Shown in pieces: positions 35,341-47,100 of a stretch of DNA of 64,000 bases. The stretch lies in contig CM048552.1 in the NCBI GenBank assembly GCA_026413225.1, forward strand, positions 162,576,053 through 162,640,052, written 5' to 3'. The DNA comes from Otis tarda. Taxonomy: Eukaryota; Chordata; Aves; Otidiformes; Otididae. The position numbers and the translations under genes were made by a program. Position 1 is the stretch's first letter. Each line of letters begins with the position of its first letter. A model generated the notes under the pieces. The model searched no databases. It saw only the letters and a list, made by a program, of their open reading frames with translations, and was not told where the DNA came from.

Positions 35341-38300
35341 ACGCAGTGTTAGACTTTCATGTTTATGAAATGGAAATAAGCACCTGATCAATACAGTCAT
35401 GAGTCCAGAAGGATATGCAGATCACAAAAGTCTGTCTTAGGGTGTGATAGGTAGGCCGAAATTCTACCTACTGTACTTACTAGATTTTCACTGAGTATAA
35501 TAGAAACATAGTCACCTACATTTAACTGAGCTGAAATCCACTCCTGAACTTAAGAAGGGCTGCATTCAGTTAGCAAATGTTGCTATCTAGTATGGCATTA
35601 AGGCACACAGGCTGTTTGAAGGCACAAAACTTTTTTTGGAGTAGCATTGGAAAGCTACTGAGGGTAGAGGGTATCAAAACTGGACCAGTCTTCTCCAAGC
35701 TACCCTTTTCGAAGCAGTGTGTGGGGTTTACTTTCTCCGTAATGTGCCCTACCTGGAGATAGGAGAGTCCTTGGAGCACTCCAGAACAGAGCAAGGGACT
35801 GATCCGGTTTGTAAATGCTGTGTGGATCTGATCAGCATTCCAGCTTTGAGGATATTTTATTTAGCAGAAGACATAGACCACTGGATTACCTGAAACAAAT
35901 TGCCAGCCAAAGCCATTTAAACCTGTGAAACATGTGGGAAGAGCAGAAAAATCAGCATGCCTACATTCAGTCACAAAAATATTTTATACACTTGCAGAAC
36001 TTATCTTCTTCAAAACTGCATAACACAATTTAGCCTATAAGACTCATTAATATAATTTATTTAAACTGCTACGTGGTTCGTTCTTTATATGCATTTACCT
36101 TCAAAAAGTACATCAAGTCAACAGGATTCTTTGCTATGCACATGTCTAAATCTCTCATTTGCTTTCATTTTTTAATAGAGAGGACAGCCTGGAATCTGAG
36201 CACATAAATAAGCCTCTGGGGCTGCCACTCTGAATGGACTAGTAACAGCAAAATTTGCAAGGAAAGCTTACAAAACACCCACCTACTTTAGTAAGTCTCA
36301 AGCCAGTATTAGCCAGATTGCAAAGCTTCTAAATTCACATAGGTTTTAAAAGTAACAAATTATTTACTAGATAATGTTCATAGTGATAAAAAGGGGTAAA
36401 TTCCTGTGAGCATATGAATACCATTTTTAAAAAAGTTTGATGCACCACATTTTATAAATGAATATATAGACATTGTTTACATACAATTAATAATAATTAA
36501 TTGTCTTTTCTCTAGAATAAGTTGTAGTACAATAAATGAAGTAGCTAAGTAAGATGGTCATATTTAGCTTAGCTACAAGAATTGATTCCCATAATGATTA
36601 AAAAAAAATACACTGAAAAAAAATATTTTTTTTTGAGAAGAGTATGTTCTTAAGTAATATTAGATTAAATGTCCCTTTGGCTTTCTAGGAAGCTTATTTA
36701 TGTGAAGTCCATAGGGTACCCAGCACAGAAAATTTACTCTGACAAAGAAAAAACCATGAGTGTTTGAATATGGTGAGAGAGTTCCAGTAACAGAACCACT
36801 CTGGAAAATGTTTAGTGCGCAGGTTTGAAGTCATGAGAATTGATGTTACTGCATCATCTGTCTAGCAAATACTGTAGCTTACGGCAGAAATGATTCAGTT
36901 TAATGACTTAGATTAGTAAGTCTTATTTCATTAATTTTTCCACATTGAAAATACGTAAATGAAAAGAAAAAGTATTTCTTAAAAGCCCTCACAGCTTATA
37001 TAGTGGTTATACAGCATGAAACATACCATATTTTTGAAAAGCTATTTAGTATTGGAAAACAAAACTGTTTGATTACTGTGATTTAAGTAAACCTGAATTC
37101 TCTTGGCACCTGTCCTAGTAGTATGGAAGACTGAGCTGGAAACCATAATCGTGACCCTAAGTAATGCTTGTAAAGGAATAGTAATAGAGAAATAGTTTTC
37201 GTAGGCAAACCACTTGGAATCCTGTTATCTATTTTCCAGAATTTACTCTTCCAGAGTGTCCTTCCCTTACTATTCCTCTAGTATGTCCTAACTTCTGTCA
37301 CCTTATGCCAAACCATGTAACAGGAAAATTTGCTGTGTTCACAATCTTTGACTGAAAGAGAACGTGTTTTCCTTCAGAAATGGAGGAACAGATTGTAGAG
37401 AAGAAAGATCTTGCAAATTATTTCCACCAAAATTTATTTCTAATGTATGAGTTGTTCATATTCCCTGCAGTATCTGAAATCTCTGATCTGGAGTCCATGA
37501 GCTTCTACAAAAAGATTTCTACAGGTGTTTGAAAGAACTCAGGAAGCATAGCTCTCAAATAAGCCAAATTTCATTATTTACGTGGACAGTGGCTCAACTG
37601 TGAACATTACTTCTGCCTACAGTATACAAGTTAGAAATTAAGATTACTTCTTTGATTTTTTTTTCCTACATTTTTCCTTCTTTTTTTCTTTTGTGGAAAG
37701 CCTCAAGATTCTGCATAAGACCATAATGCAGCAGAGCCCGCTCAAAGGTACCTCTGGTTCTTGAAAAGTAATGACAATGAACAGACACTTGCTGTTCACC
37801 TTCTTGGTGCCATTCATGACTCCACACATTTCATCATCATCTTCCTGTCTCTCTCTGCTTTTCACTTTTCCAGTCTAAAGATTCTTAGTTCCAGATTCCT
37901 CCAAATTCTTCTTTGATGATCTCTTTTCTCCTCTTTGTATATTTCTCTATTTTACTACATCCTTTTTTTTTTTTTAAATGGAAGGACAGGAGCTGTACAG
38001 AGTGTTAAAGATTCAAATGCAGCATGACTTTGCTGTGACTTTCTTTTTTTTTTTTTTTTGTTATCTGTTGTGTTTCCTAGAAAGTCCTAAAATTCTGTTG
38101 AATATTTGATTGCTACTGAGCACTAGAGTGATCTTTTCAGATCAGAGACTCACACATTGTACTTTTGGGATCTTGTCCCTGAATAGCAGTAGTAAGCTCA
38201 GAGCCCATAATTGTATAAGGATTTTTTTTTTTTTATGTACACTTATCTACACTTAATTTCAGTGGCAATATGTGAGTTCATTCAGCCTGTGTTATGTGCA

Positions 38301-39481
38301 ACCAAAGTTAGGCACATATGTAAATGCTCTGAACTGGAACAAAGTTCTTAGTGGAATCCTTTTCCCATAAGGGCAAATAAGGGCACTAACCACTTATCTC
38401 TGTAGATGCTATGTGTACTATCTAGATCATTTAAAAAAAAAAAAAAAAGAGGCAAAGGGGGAACCCAACCCAAAATCAGAAGTGGTAACATATACTGCAA
38501 AAACAAAATAGTCTGAGAGAGCTGCAAAAGCAGTTCCACCAAGGAACTGATTCGTATCTCTTTCGTTATTTAATTAATTAAATTGAAAAAATAAAATGTT
38601 TTCATAAAACTGAATCATAATGAAGTATGAGATGACTTCCTAGTTTTTCAGTACCAAGTCACAGGGAATTCTTATCTTAGAAATACATGAATGACATTCA
38701 ATGTCAGCTAAGCTTTTCTTTTTAACTCTTCTAGTTTTGCCTAATTAAATCTGAGTGGCATGACAAAGCCATTTCTCCAAGGGCTATTTGATGTTACGTT
38801 TTTATCAGCATAATTTCATTGTACAGCGTAACTCATCTTCAGAGAGAAAACAAGGCAATACTAGGTAGTGACCCAAATGTATCCGAACTACCAGTCTACT
38901 CCAGGGGAAGAAGGAAAGAAAATTTAAATTCTTATCTGATATAAATCTGGCAATCTATGCAGAGTTATCTGTACTGACATTAATGGACCGTGGTGACTTA
39001 CAACGGCTAAAAAGCTAAGTTTCTTTTCCATAATGGTTCTTAGCTTGAACTGCAGATAATTAGTGTGAAATGCTATTTTAAACATAATTATTTATACAAA
39101 CAGCAGTCCTAATTATCTATATTGTATAATTATTCTTACAGGTACATAGTAAGGAAATTTCCCCTAAACAGTGTTGCTCGTTTGATTTTTTGAAGAACTT
39201 GTCAACAACAGGGTTTTGTCCTTCTAGCCTTTAAAAATTTGGTGTCCTAAATTGACTTTAATTTCAATCATTCTGATGTAAATCAGGAATAATTGCATCA
39301 AGTCACTGGGAGCTACAAGACCACTGTGTAATTCTAAATAGTATTTAATAGTACATCTGGAGCAACCTGTTTGACTTAAGGATGACGTTTAGTATGCATT
39401 AATGAATAGATTAGCCAAAAGTGGTAGCATGAACTATTTCAAAGTGTACATTCGTATTTTGAAGAGAGATAGGTGAAAATC

Positions 39482-39742
39482 CTATGGTGTGATGTCTACA
39501 AAGTATGGGCCTTGCTCGAGGAGGGGAGGCTTGCCAATGATGTCTTGGAATGCAAAGATGAACTGTCCCTTCTCGTACTCCAGATGCAATGACTCCCTTA
39601 AGTGAGGAAGAAAAGGATCGAGGCAAGGAGACTGGGGTGCTGGTCCAGCAGCCACTTTTGGTCTGATCAGAATATGGCACTGAACCAGGAACGGAACCAG
39701 TTTCTGTAAGAGTTTGATATGTGACCTGTAATTCCGAATCAA
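39482..39742 (-). other. exon-like open frame, unidentified (possible pseudogene or exon)
   Basis: An 86-codon frame on the minus strand, ending at a TAG at 39482-39484, has protein-like composition: mixed charged and hydrophobic residues, prolines spaced through it, and strings such as LQKLVPFLVQCHILIRPKV and EYEKGQFIFAFQDIIGKPPL. An overlapping second frame (39411-39680) is also open. On the minus strand, candidate splice acceptors ggaattacag (39733-39724) and actcttacag (about 39711-39702) precede the body, without a strong pyrimidine tract. No poly-T is found on the low-coordinate side, as a processed retrocopy would leave. I do not recognise the protein family. It may be an unannotated exon, an old gene fragment, or chance. 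Confidence 0.22.
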
Positions 39743-40730
39743 TTTTTCTGTGCTAACATGACTTTGTACTCATGTTGGTGATTTTCTGGGTGTCTAGGTG
39801 GAGGCTTGAATTGTTTAAATGTTTTTAGAAAGAGTGCTCAGAAGCTTACCCTGGCCAGCTTGGCTGTCAGTCAGCAGTTGGCAGAATGGTTCCTTCTGCT
39901 TGTCTTAAAAAGGACAGTCCTGTGGAGTGTTTTAGATTAAAATGGATAAACTTTTAGTCAATACAGACCAAAGCCAATTGTCTTTATGTGTTTAATATTA
40001 AAAAATGCCTACTGGCTTGATCCACATAGAGACTTGCATGAAATTTAAGCATCTAACTATCTCTACACGTTTTCCTAATCCAAAACTGCTGACTCCTGCA
40101 TCCTAGCCCCTGTTAGCTGCTGGCTGACTCTGAAAATGTTTATTGTTACAGAACAGAGAGATCTTTAATATCAAAATCTCACTGTGCTAGAAACATTTTA
40201 CTTCTAGTACAGCAGAATAAGCCCACCTCTACTATGATACCTACAGACGCAGGTATGATACGCTCCTCTGCGTATCTTGTCTGCCAAGTCAGATCTGTCC
40301 TGCATTCTCAGATGCTAATAAAACAGACTTTGATGAAAGAGAAACAGTGAAAAGAGCCAAATGGAGACTCCAGTAACAGGAACAACTACAGAAGCATCCA
40401 ATACAGTCTTTTTCACATTCAGATTTGTGCTTTGTTCTGGACCATTGGTCCATTTGGTACAAAATGTGCCACAACTAAAGGAATACTTGGACTTAAAATT
40501 GCAGAGTCTGGAGCCTGGTTTCCTGTTTAGGCTGTGGTTAGTTCAAACTACTTTAACCCATAGAGCACCTTATTATGTCATAATATATTCTGTTATAAAT
40601 CTATTGTGATTAATCTTGGCAAGATTATTTAACTTTTCATGAAGCATTTTCATGAAGCAATTAGAGCATGATTTCCAGGTTCACGTCCTTTTTTTTTTTA
40701 ATTATAAGTTGTATATTTAATAAAAAATTG

Positions 40731-40768
40731 CTATATATATATGTGTGTGTATGCTTGAGTGTGTGTAC
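40731..40768. repeat. (TA)n/(TG)n compound microsatellite
   Basis: ctatatatatatgtgtgtgtatg followed by agtgtgtgtac: an imperfect TA then TG repeat. The run is written here only in outline. Confidence 0.75.
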
Positions 40769-42091
40769 ATAAACAAAAAGACAAGAACATATTTTAGGAC
40801 TAAGGAATGGAACTGAAATCTTACTAGTAGCTTCTCCTGCAATGTTTTGGAAAAAATAAGTCACCTTTTAGAAGAAGAGATTGACATATTAATTGCTGTT
40901 CTGCTCTTAAAGCTGTGAATTCTGAGTATAGCCAGAGCAGACTCTAAGCTATATTCTTAAGCACAGGAGTCCTCTGTTCTGATTCACTGTCTAAAAGTTA
41001 GCTGGTCATTCCAGTCAACCTTTACATTCAAAAGAGAGAAATTGTGATCTTTAGGGGGTGATTAATCTCATAAGATGAAAACCTGAGGCAGGACAGGTGA
41101 ATTAGCCTCTGCATGTGTGGGTGGAAGGCTCAGACATAAGGCGGATGAATTCCATCCCTACTGTCTCATCTAGGTGAGTCCTGCAGCATGCAGGGTCTTG
41201 TTGCTTTCTTAAACAATTAACTCTTTTTATGCACTGAATACAGAACCTGAATGTTTAGCCTGGATGTATCAAAACAAACTCCACTAGACAACTAGGTGTC
41301 AAAAAAAAAAAAAAAAGACATGTAGCAATATAGCCAAACAAATCTTAAAAAAGGTGTAACTTGCATCCAGAGAAGGTAGATAGGAAACTTTTGCAGAGGG
41401 ACAGAAAATCAAGTCCACTGAAGATTTAAAGAGCTAGAAAAGGGAATTACAGAGCTCAGTTTGGTTTTATGCAATTAACACTACTATCCCCAAAGCAGAC
41501 TACCTCTGTACTGAAAAAAATACTGCAGAATGCCATTTTGGAGTGCTGTGGATTTGTTTCTGGAGCAGAGATGGCTTAGTAAGCACCTTCATAGAATAGT
41601 GCATAGTAAATAGTGGATGCACAAGTTTGAAAAGTTTCATGTGTAGGTAGCTGTTATGTCTGCTTTTAATTCCTAAGATTTACATCTCAGTTATAAAATT
41701 GTACCTGGTTTATAGCTGAGTTTGTATGGAAAACATGCCCCGGTAAAAAGAACTCTGTAATGACTGTTTATATTTGAAGTGCTAAAGGCTTGCTTTTGTT
41801 TTTAGTACAAAAACTTGCTGGTTGTTACTGCCTTTGAAATGGTTGATACAGGGAAGCGTAGAGGAGATGAGAATAGTAGTTATTTTGCTTAAAACCAGTT
41901 TTTGCTGGTAGAAGGAAGGGCACAAGCAAAAATGTTCTGTATGGGAGAGAGCACAAAACATCAAACACATAGGGCAAATGCTGTTTCTTGCTTTCTCCAC
42001 AGACAGAGAAGTTTTGTTAGTAGGATGACGCTTCCCTTCACCATCTCTACAGCTCAAACTACTATGACTGAAAATAAGGGCCAAAGGTTGG

Positions 42092-42110
42092 TTTTTTTTT
42101 TTTTTTTTTT
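42092..42110. repeat. poly-T tract (19 T)
   Basis: Uninterrupted run of T ending 12 bp before the start of the deleted LTR at 42123. No gene body is attached. Confidence 0.85.
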
Positions 42111-42122
42111 GAGATAGCTTTG

Positions 42123-42341
42123 TGTACTAGGTCTGTCTGAAATGGAGGTATCTTTAATTGGAGCAGCCAGTATGGTGCTGTGTTTTGGATTTCTGATTAA
42201 AACAGTGTTATAATGCATCAGTGTTTTGGCTATTGCTGAACAGGTACATTCCCATCCCTCTCCTGTCCCATTGGAGGTGTCGTGGGGGACTGAGCAAGGG
42301 CTGTGTGGGTGCTCAGCTGCTGGCTGTGGTCAACTACAACA
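42123..42341 (+). mobile_element. family-2 LTR with large internal deletion
   Basis: The left part (42123 to about 42240) aligns with the U3 start (tgtactaggtctgtctg, then gtatggtgctgtgttttgga and ttggctattgctgaacag). The right part (about 42245-42341) aligns with the LTR 3' end (tcccatccctctcctgtccc, gactgagcaagggctgtgtg, gtcaactacaaca). The central promoter region, TATA box and A-rich stretch are missing, leaving about 219 bp of a normal 440-570 bp. Flanking 5-mers ctttg and cagtg match at only three positions, so the target duplication is not clear. A full-length open frame 42221-42451 runs through it but has no support as a gene. Confidence 0.75.
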
Positions 42342-42550
42342 CAGTGAAAAAGTTTCTGAAAGTTTTCAAGCAGGTAAGTACTACTGTTGAATTAGCCAAA
42401 GCAGCACACTTTCAAGTAATACAAGTAATGTATATTGTTCTTTTGTATTAAATTGGAGAAATGGAATATGAGTAATCTAACCGGTTCTAGATTTCTGTAC
42501 TAATATGGGATCAATCACCCTCTCAAAACCTATTTTGAAAAAAAAAAAAA

Positions 42551-42844
42551 CCTATCGAAGAGCAGGTTCGGGATCATCTGAGGAACTTAAAGGTGCACAA
42601 GTCCATGGGACCTGATGAGATCCATCCGCGGGTCCTGAGGGAACTGGTGGATGAAGTTGCCAAGCCACTGGCCATCGTACTTGAGAAATCATGGCGGTCT
42701 GGTGAGGTCCCTGATGACTGGAAGAGAAGGAACATAACCCCAATTTTTAAAAAGGGGAACAAGGAAGACCTGGGTAACTACAGGTCAGCCTCACCTCTGT
42801 GCCTGGCAAGGTCATGGAGCAGATTCTCCTGGAAACCATGCTAA
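42551..42844 (+). pseudogene. CR1 ORF2 fragment, RT fingers region
   Basis: Frame open from the element's 5' junction. It includes [20 protein letters not shown] and [20 protein letters not shown], the typical N-terminal part of CR1 reverse transcriptase. The true CR1 reading leaves this frame near 42786 because of a small deletion, and the last ~20 codons (after LGNYR) are out of frame. No initiator is needed, since the original start lay far upstream and was lost by truncation. Confidence 0.85.
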
Positions 42845-44049
42845 GGCACATAGAGAGCAAGGAGGTGGTTGGTGACAGCAAACATGGCTTCACCAAGGGC
42901 AGATTGTGCTTGACCAATTTGGTGGCCTTCTATGGCGGGGTGACAGCATCGTTGGACAAGGGACGAGCAGTGGATATCCTCTACCTGGACTTGTGCAAAG
43001 CTTTTGACACTGTCCCACACAACATCCTTCTCTCTAAACTAGAGAGACATGGGTTTGATGAACAGACTACTCGGTGGATAAGGAGTTGGCTAGACGGCTG
43101 CACTCAGAGAGTGGTGGTCAACGGCTCAATGTCCATGTGGAGACCGGTCACAAGTGGCATCCCTCAGGGGTCCGTGTTGGGCCCGGCCCTGTTCAACATC
43201 TTTGTTGGCGACATGGACAGTGGGATAGAGTGCACCCTCAGCAAGTTCGCCGATGACACCAAGTTTTGTGGTGCCGTCGACACGCTGGAAGGGAGGGATG
43301 CCATCCAGAGGGACCTTGACAGGCTGGAGAGGTGGGTCCGTGCCAACCTCATGAAGTTCAACCAGGCCAAGTGCAAGGTCCTGCACCTGGGTCATGGCAA
43401 TCCCAGGCACAAATACAGGCTGAGTGGGGAATGGATTGAGAGCAGCCCTGAGGAGAAGGACTTGGGAGTGCTGGTGGACGAGAAGCTCAACATGAGCTGG
43501 CAATGTGCTCTTGTGGCCCTGAAGGCCAACCGCATCCTGGGTTGTATCAAGAGAAGCGTGGCCAGCAGGTTGAGGGAGGTGATTCTCCCCCTCTACTCTG
43601 CCCTGGTGAGACCCCACCTGGAGTACTGTGTCCAGTTCTGGAGCCCCCAACACAAGAAGGACATGGACCAGTTGGAGCGAGTCCAGAGGAGGGCCACGAA
43701 GATGATCAGAGGGCTGGAGCACCTCTCCTATGAGGACAGGCTGAGAGAGTTGGGGCTGTTCAGCCTGGAGAAGAGAAGGCTCCTGGGAGACCTTATAGCG
43801 GTCTTCCAGTACCTCAAGGGGGCCTACAGGAAAGATGGGGAGAGGCTGTTTAGTAGGGCCTGTTGCGATAGGACAAGGAGTAATGGTTTTAAAATAGAGG
43901 GAGGTAGATTTAGATTAGGTATTAGGAAAAAATTTTTTACAATGCAAGTTGTAGAACACTGGAACAGGTTGCCCAGAGAGGTGGTGGATGCCCCATCCCT
44001 GGAAACGTTCAAGGCCAGGCTGGATGAAGCTCTGAGCAACCTGATCTAG
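42799..44049 (+). pseudogene. CR1 ORF2 C-terminal fragment (416 codons, reverse transcriptase)
   Basis: A single open frame covering most of the CR1 reverse transcriptase palm, thumb and C-terminus. Motif A is YLDLCKAFD (residues 62-70), motif [12 protein letters not shown] (119-129) and motif C FADD (150-153), so both catalytic aspartate sites are present. It continues through [12 protein letters not shown] and the conserved C-terminus ending NLI at the natural stop. In CR1 this protein copies element RNA at the nicked target in the nucleus. Here the N-terminal RT fingers are out of frame and the endonuclease is missing, so the copy cannot act autonomously. The methionine at the start is not the native start. 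Length is less than half of a full CR1 ORF2. Confidence 0.92.
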
Positions 44050-44144
44050 TTGGGGATGTCCCTGCTCCTTGCAGGGGGATTGGACTAGATGACCTTTGAA
44101 GGTCCGTTCCAATCCTAATCATTCTATGATTCTATGATTCTATT

Positions 44145-47100
44145 TCTTGCTATTTAGTCAGATGAATTCCATGCTTTGTGTCAGTGAGTGAGTACTGGTC
44201 CCAGTGAAGGTTCAGCTAAGCAGGAAGCTTAAATATAAGAAATTTATCATGGCAAGAACAAAGTAGGTAACTGTGGGATGACTTGGAGAACTGGGAAGCT
44301 GACAACATTATTACACATTAGAAGAAGGTTCCAATTTGGGAATACATATTTAATAATTAGCAGTAAGCCCACATATTTCTTACTTTCCTGCTATGTGACA
44401 GACAGACTGATGCTTGAAGGGATTATAGTATCCCCCTGTAGGTGGGATATAAAACTGTATTAAAAAAAAAAAAAAAAGAGAATGATTTAATGGGCTCATT
44501 CAAACCAGATATTGCATTCACAAAACTAGAATAGGAAAAAGCATGTACGTAGAAGCAGATGACTCTGGAGGATGGAAGCTGTGAATGACAACTGAAGTGA
44601 TATAAAGTAAAACAAACTTGAACTAGAGACTCCTGTAGGAACTGTTATCTAATGCAGCAGAACAGAATATGCAGCAGATAAACTTACTGGACAGTTACAA
44701 GACACAATCTTAATAACAGACATTTGAACAATTCTGTGAAAAAGGTGAGTGTGGAGAAGACTACAAGGGAAAAAGAAAGAACAACAAGAAATTATAAGGG
44801 ACTAGGCAAAAAACCAGTGTATTTAACAAATGTTTTGAAGCAGAATCTATTGAATATAATCTCAGTATGCAGGAATTAATTAAAATTGTATTCCATTTAA
44901 TTCCTTAAATGTTGATGTTTCATGGTGACCCACAACATCTGTAATATGTTAATGACAAAATCAATTTTTCAAATTAAAAGTTAATTTTAGTTTATTAAGA
45001 TTGTCCTTTTTAAAAGACGCCTATAATTATTTTATTAGATGATATGGGGGAAAATCTATTTCAGTACCTTGCCTATATTCAAACTGAAATGAAGTCAACA
45101 GCTGCAGGCTTAGCATGAAATATTACCCAGTTCAGCATGCTAATTTAGTTATAATTTCTATTGCTAAACAAAAGGTTAATTATAAAGCAGGAGAATAATG
45201 TTGTGGAAAAGTACATCTAAGCTCTGTAAACAGATCCATACTTAAATATTGCAAAATGTAAGGAATAGGTAGATGAAATGTCAAAGAGTTATAAAGAAAT
45301 TAAAGCACTTTTTAAAATACTCCTATTTGCTTTGTATAGTCTGTGTTTGAGAGTAATAAAATAGCATGCCGTAGCAGAATTCATCTACTTTCAGAAGAAG
45401 TAATACATAGGAGACAACTTTTTCATCCTATCCATTCTGGTCAGCTTCATAGGCAATCTTCTGTGCTCTTTGCCTTCTAAATGCAATTGAATGGTCCATC
45501 CTTTCCTCCTGAATTCCCTCATCAATCCTGTACAATAACTGCTACCAATGCACTCTTCCATTTCAACCGTTCCCATATGAAGTTGGTGGCACGATAAACA
45601 GACTGCACTTCTTGACTTCTGAGTAGTTAGCTTTAAGAATAATAGAATTACCTTACTGTTTCAGACCAAATGTTTAGGTTGTCTAGATCTTCAGCACAGA
45701 CCAGCAATGGTTGCTTAGGGAAGCATATAACAATATGATATTTACCGTGACATGCCAAATTCATCACAGTTCTGCACTCTTATTTGGAATATTACCTTAA
45801 TGAGTGGAATATGGTAAAGAAGTGAAAGATTCTGCTTTATTTTCTATTGTCTATGGAAATTCATAAAGTTGGTGTTTTGTTTTTTTTTTTTTCAGTGAAC
45901 CACATTCTGCTCTCAGGTATGCATACATGACTTCTTTTTACTGCAATGGAAATTGTCAGTCTGTATCTTCAAATTGATTTTGCCCCATTGATTTTTCTTG
46001 ATATTTTGTGTAAGCCTACAGAAAAAAACCGACAATAAATATAAACTTAAATGTGAGAAAACTTGTGAATTTATTGACAACTATTCAAGGCAATTTTCCA
46101 TGTTAGCAACTGTTTTTGAGAGAGAAATAGTGCTCTTTGAATGCTATTTGACTAGCTGTTTTTTATTTTGGGGAAATGGAAGCCATGGCAACTTGCTTTT
46201 AAAGATGAGTATTAAAGAAGTTGTCTTAGAGCAAGCTACAACATTCTAGCATTAACTTTGTCAGTTACAATGAAATACTTCCAAGATGATTACTGAAAAG
46301 TAATTTTCCTTTTGAGAGCATCAGTAAGTTCAAATCAATGAGGTGTTTTTTTTTTTTTTCCTAAATAATAAATAAGCTTAAAACCTGTTGGTATATTTTA
46401 AACACAGAGATACAAAGTATTTTGGAAACACGTGATGTTATTCATGGTTCTATGGTAGTGCAAGCTATATTTTCTCTTCCTTAAATTTTTCTTCTATGTT
46501 GATTAATTTATTTGCAAATAATTACACTTAAATTAGAATACATAATGTACATGAGATTCTTAATGAAAGGTGTTACATAATCAAGTCTTACCTGTGCTTA
46601 TTTTTCCCTCAGACATTTTGCAGCAGTGAGATTTTTTTTGTTGTTTTCTGTATAGACTAAGGCCACAGAGAGGAAGACTAGATAAAGTTTAATGAGACAG
46701 TTTCATTTCTTTCTGTGAAATTTCCTATTGTTTCCTCCTATTATTTCCACTTATTCTGGATGACAATAGTATCTCTACAGAGGTGAACAAAAGGAGAATA
46801 AATTCATGGAAATAAATCTGGGTATTGGATCAAAACCCTTGAGAGACTGTGTGGTATGGACTGGACAGACAGCCTGGGCAGAATAAGTGCAGAACAAAAC
46901 CTAAGTGAAGACAAACATTTTCTGTTGGTGTTAGAGAGGAAAGAAATGGAATAAAACAGACTAACAAGGGAGAGTCAATTTTACAGAAAGGAAAGCAAAG
47001 GTGGAAAAGGGATGGATGTAGACCACCATCAAATTAAGAGTTCACCTCTTTTTACCTCTTGTTGGTTTTCACTGTACTACACTATGTTTACTTATGTTGT

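Larger units (their letters stand above)
35341..42117. other. AT-rich sequence, mostly unrecognised
   Basis: No confirmed gene. It holds an exon-like minus-strand open frame near 39482-39742 (separate entry), poly-T at 38044-38059, poly-A at 38433-38448 and 41301-41316, a small TA/TG repeat at 40731-40768, and a 9-bp-arm AT hairpin at 36483-36504. Confidence 0.5.
42551..44144 (+). mobile_element. CR1 LINE, about 1.6 kb, best-preserved copy
   Basis: The longest and least decayed CR1 of the window. It begins after a poly-A run at about 42551 inside the RT region and ends with attctatg repeats at 44144. It is 5'-truncated, so the endonuclease domain and ORF1 are absent. The reading frame has one break near 42786, where about 4 nt appear missing between the two open frames. 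CpG dinucleotides are still frequent (for example cccggccctg, ttcgccgatg), which fits a relatively recent insertion. It shares its 3' UTR and tail with the copies at 16.4, 23.8 and 51.9 kb. The adjoining upstream element is a deleted family-2 LTR. Confidence 0.96.

Noticed and set aside
43126..43722. 198-codon minus-strand open frame
   Set aside because: Shadow of the CR1 reverse-transcriptase ORF on the opposite strand.
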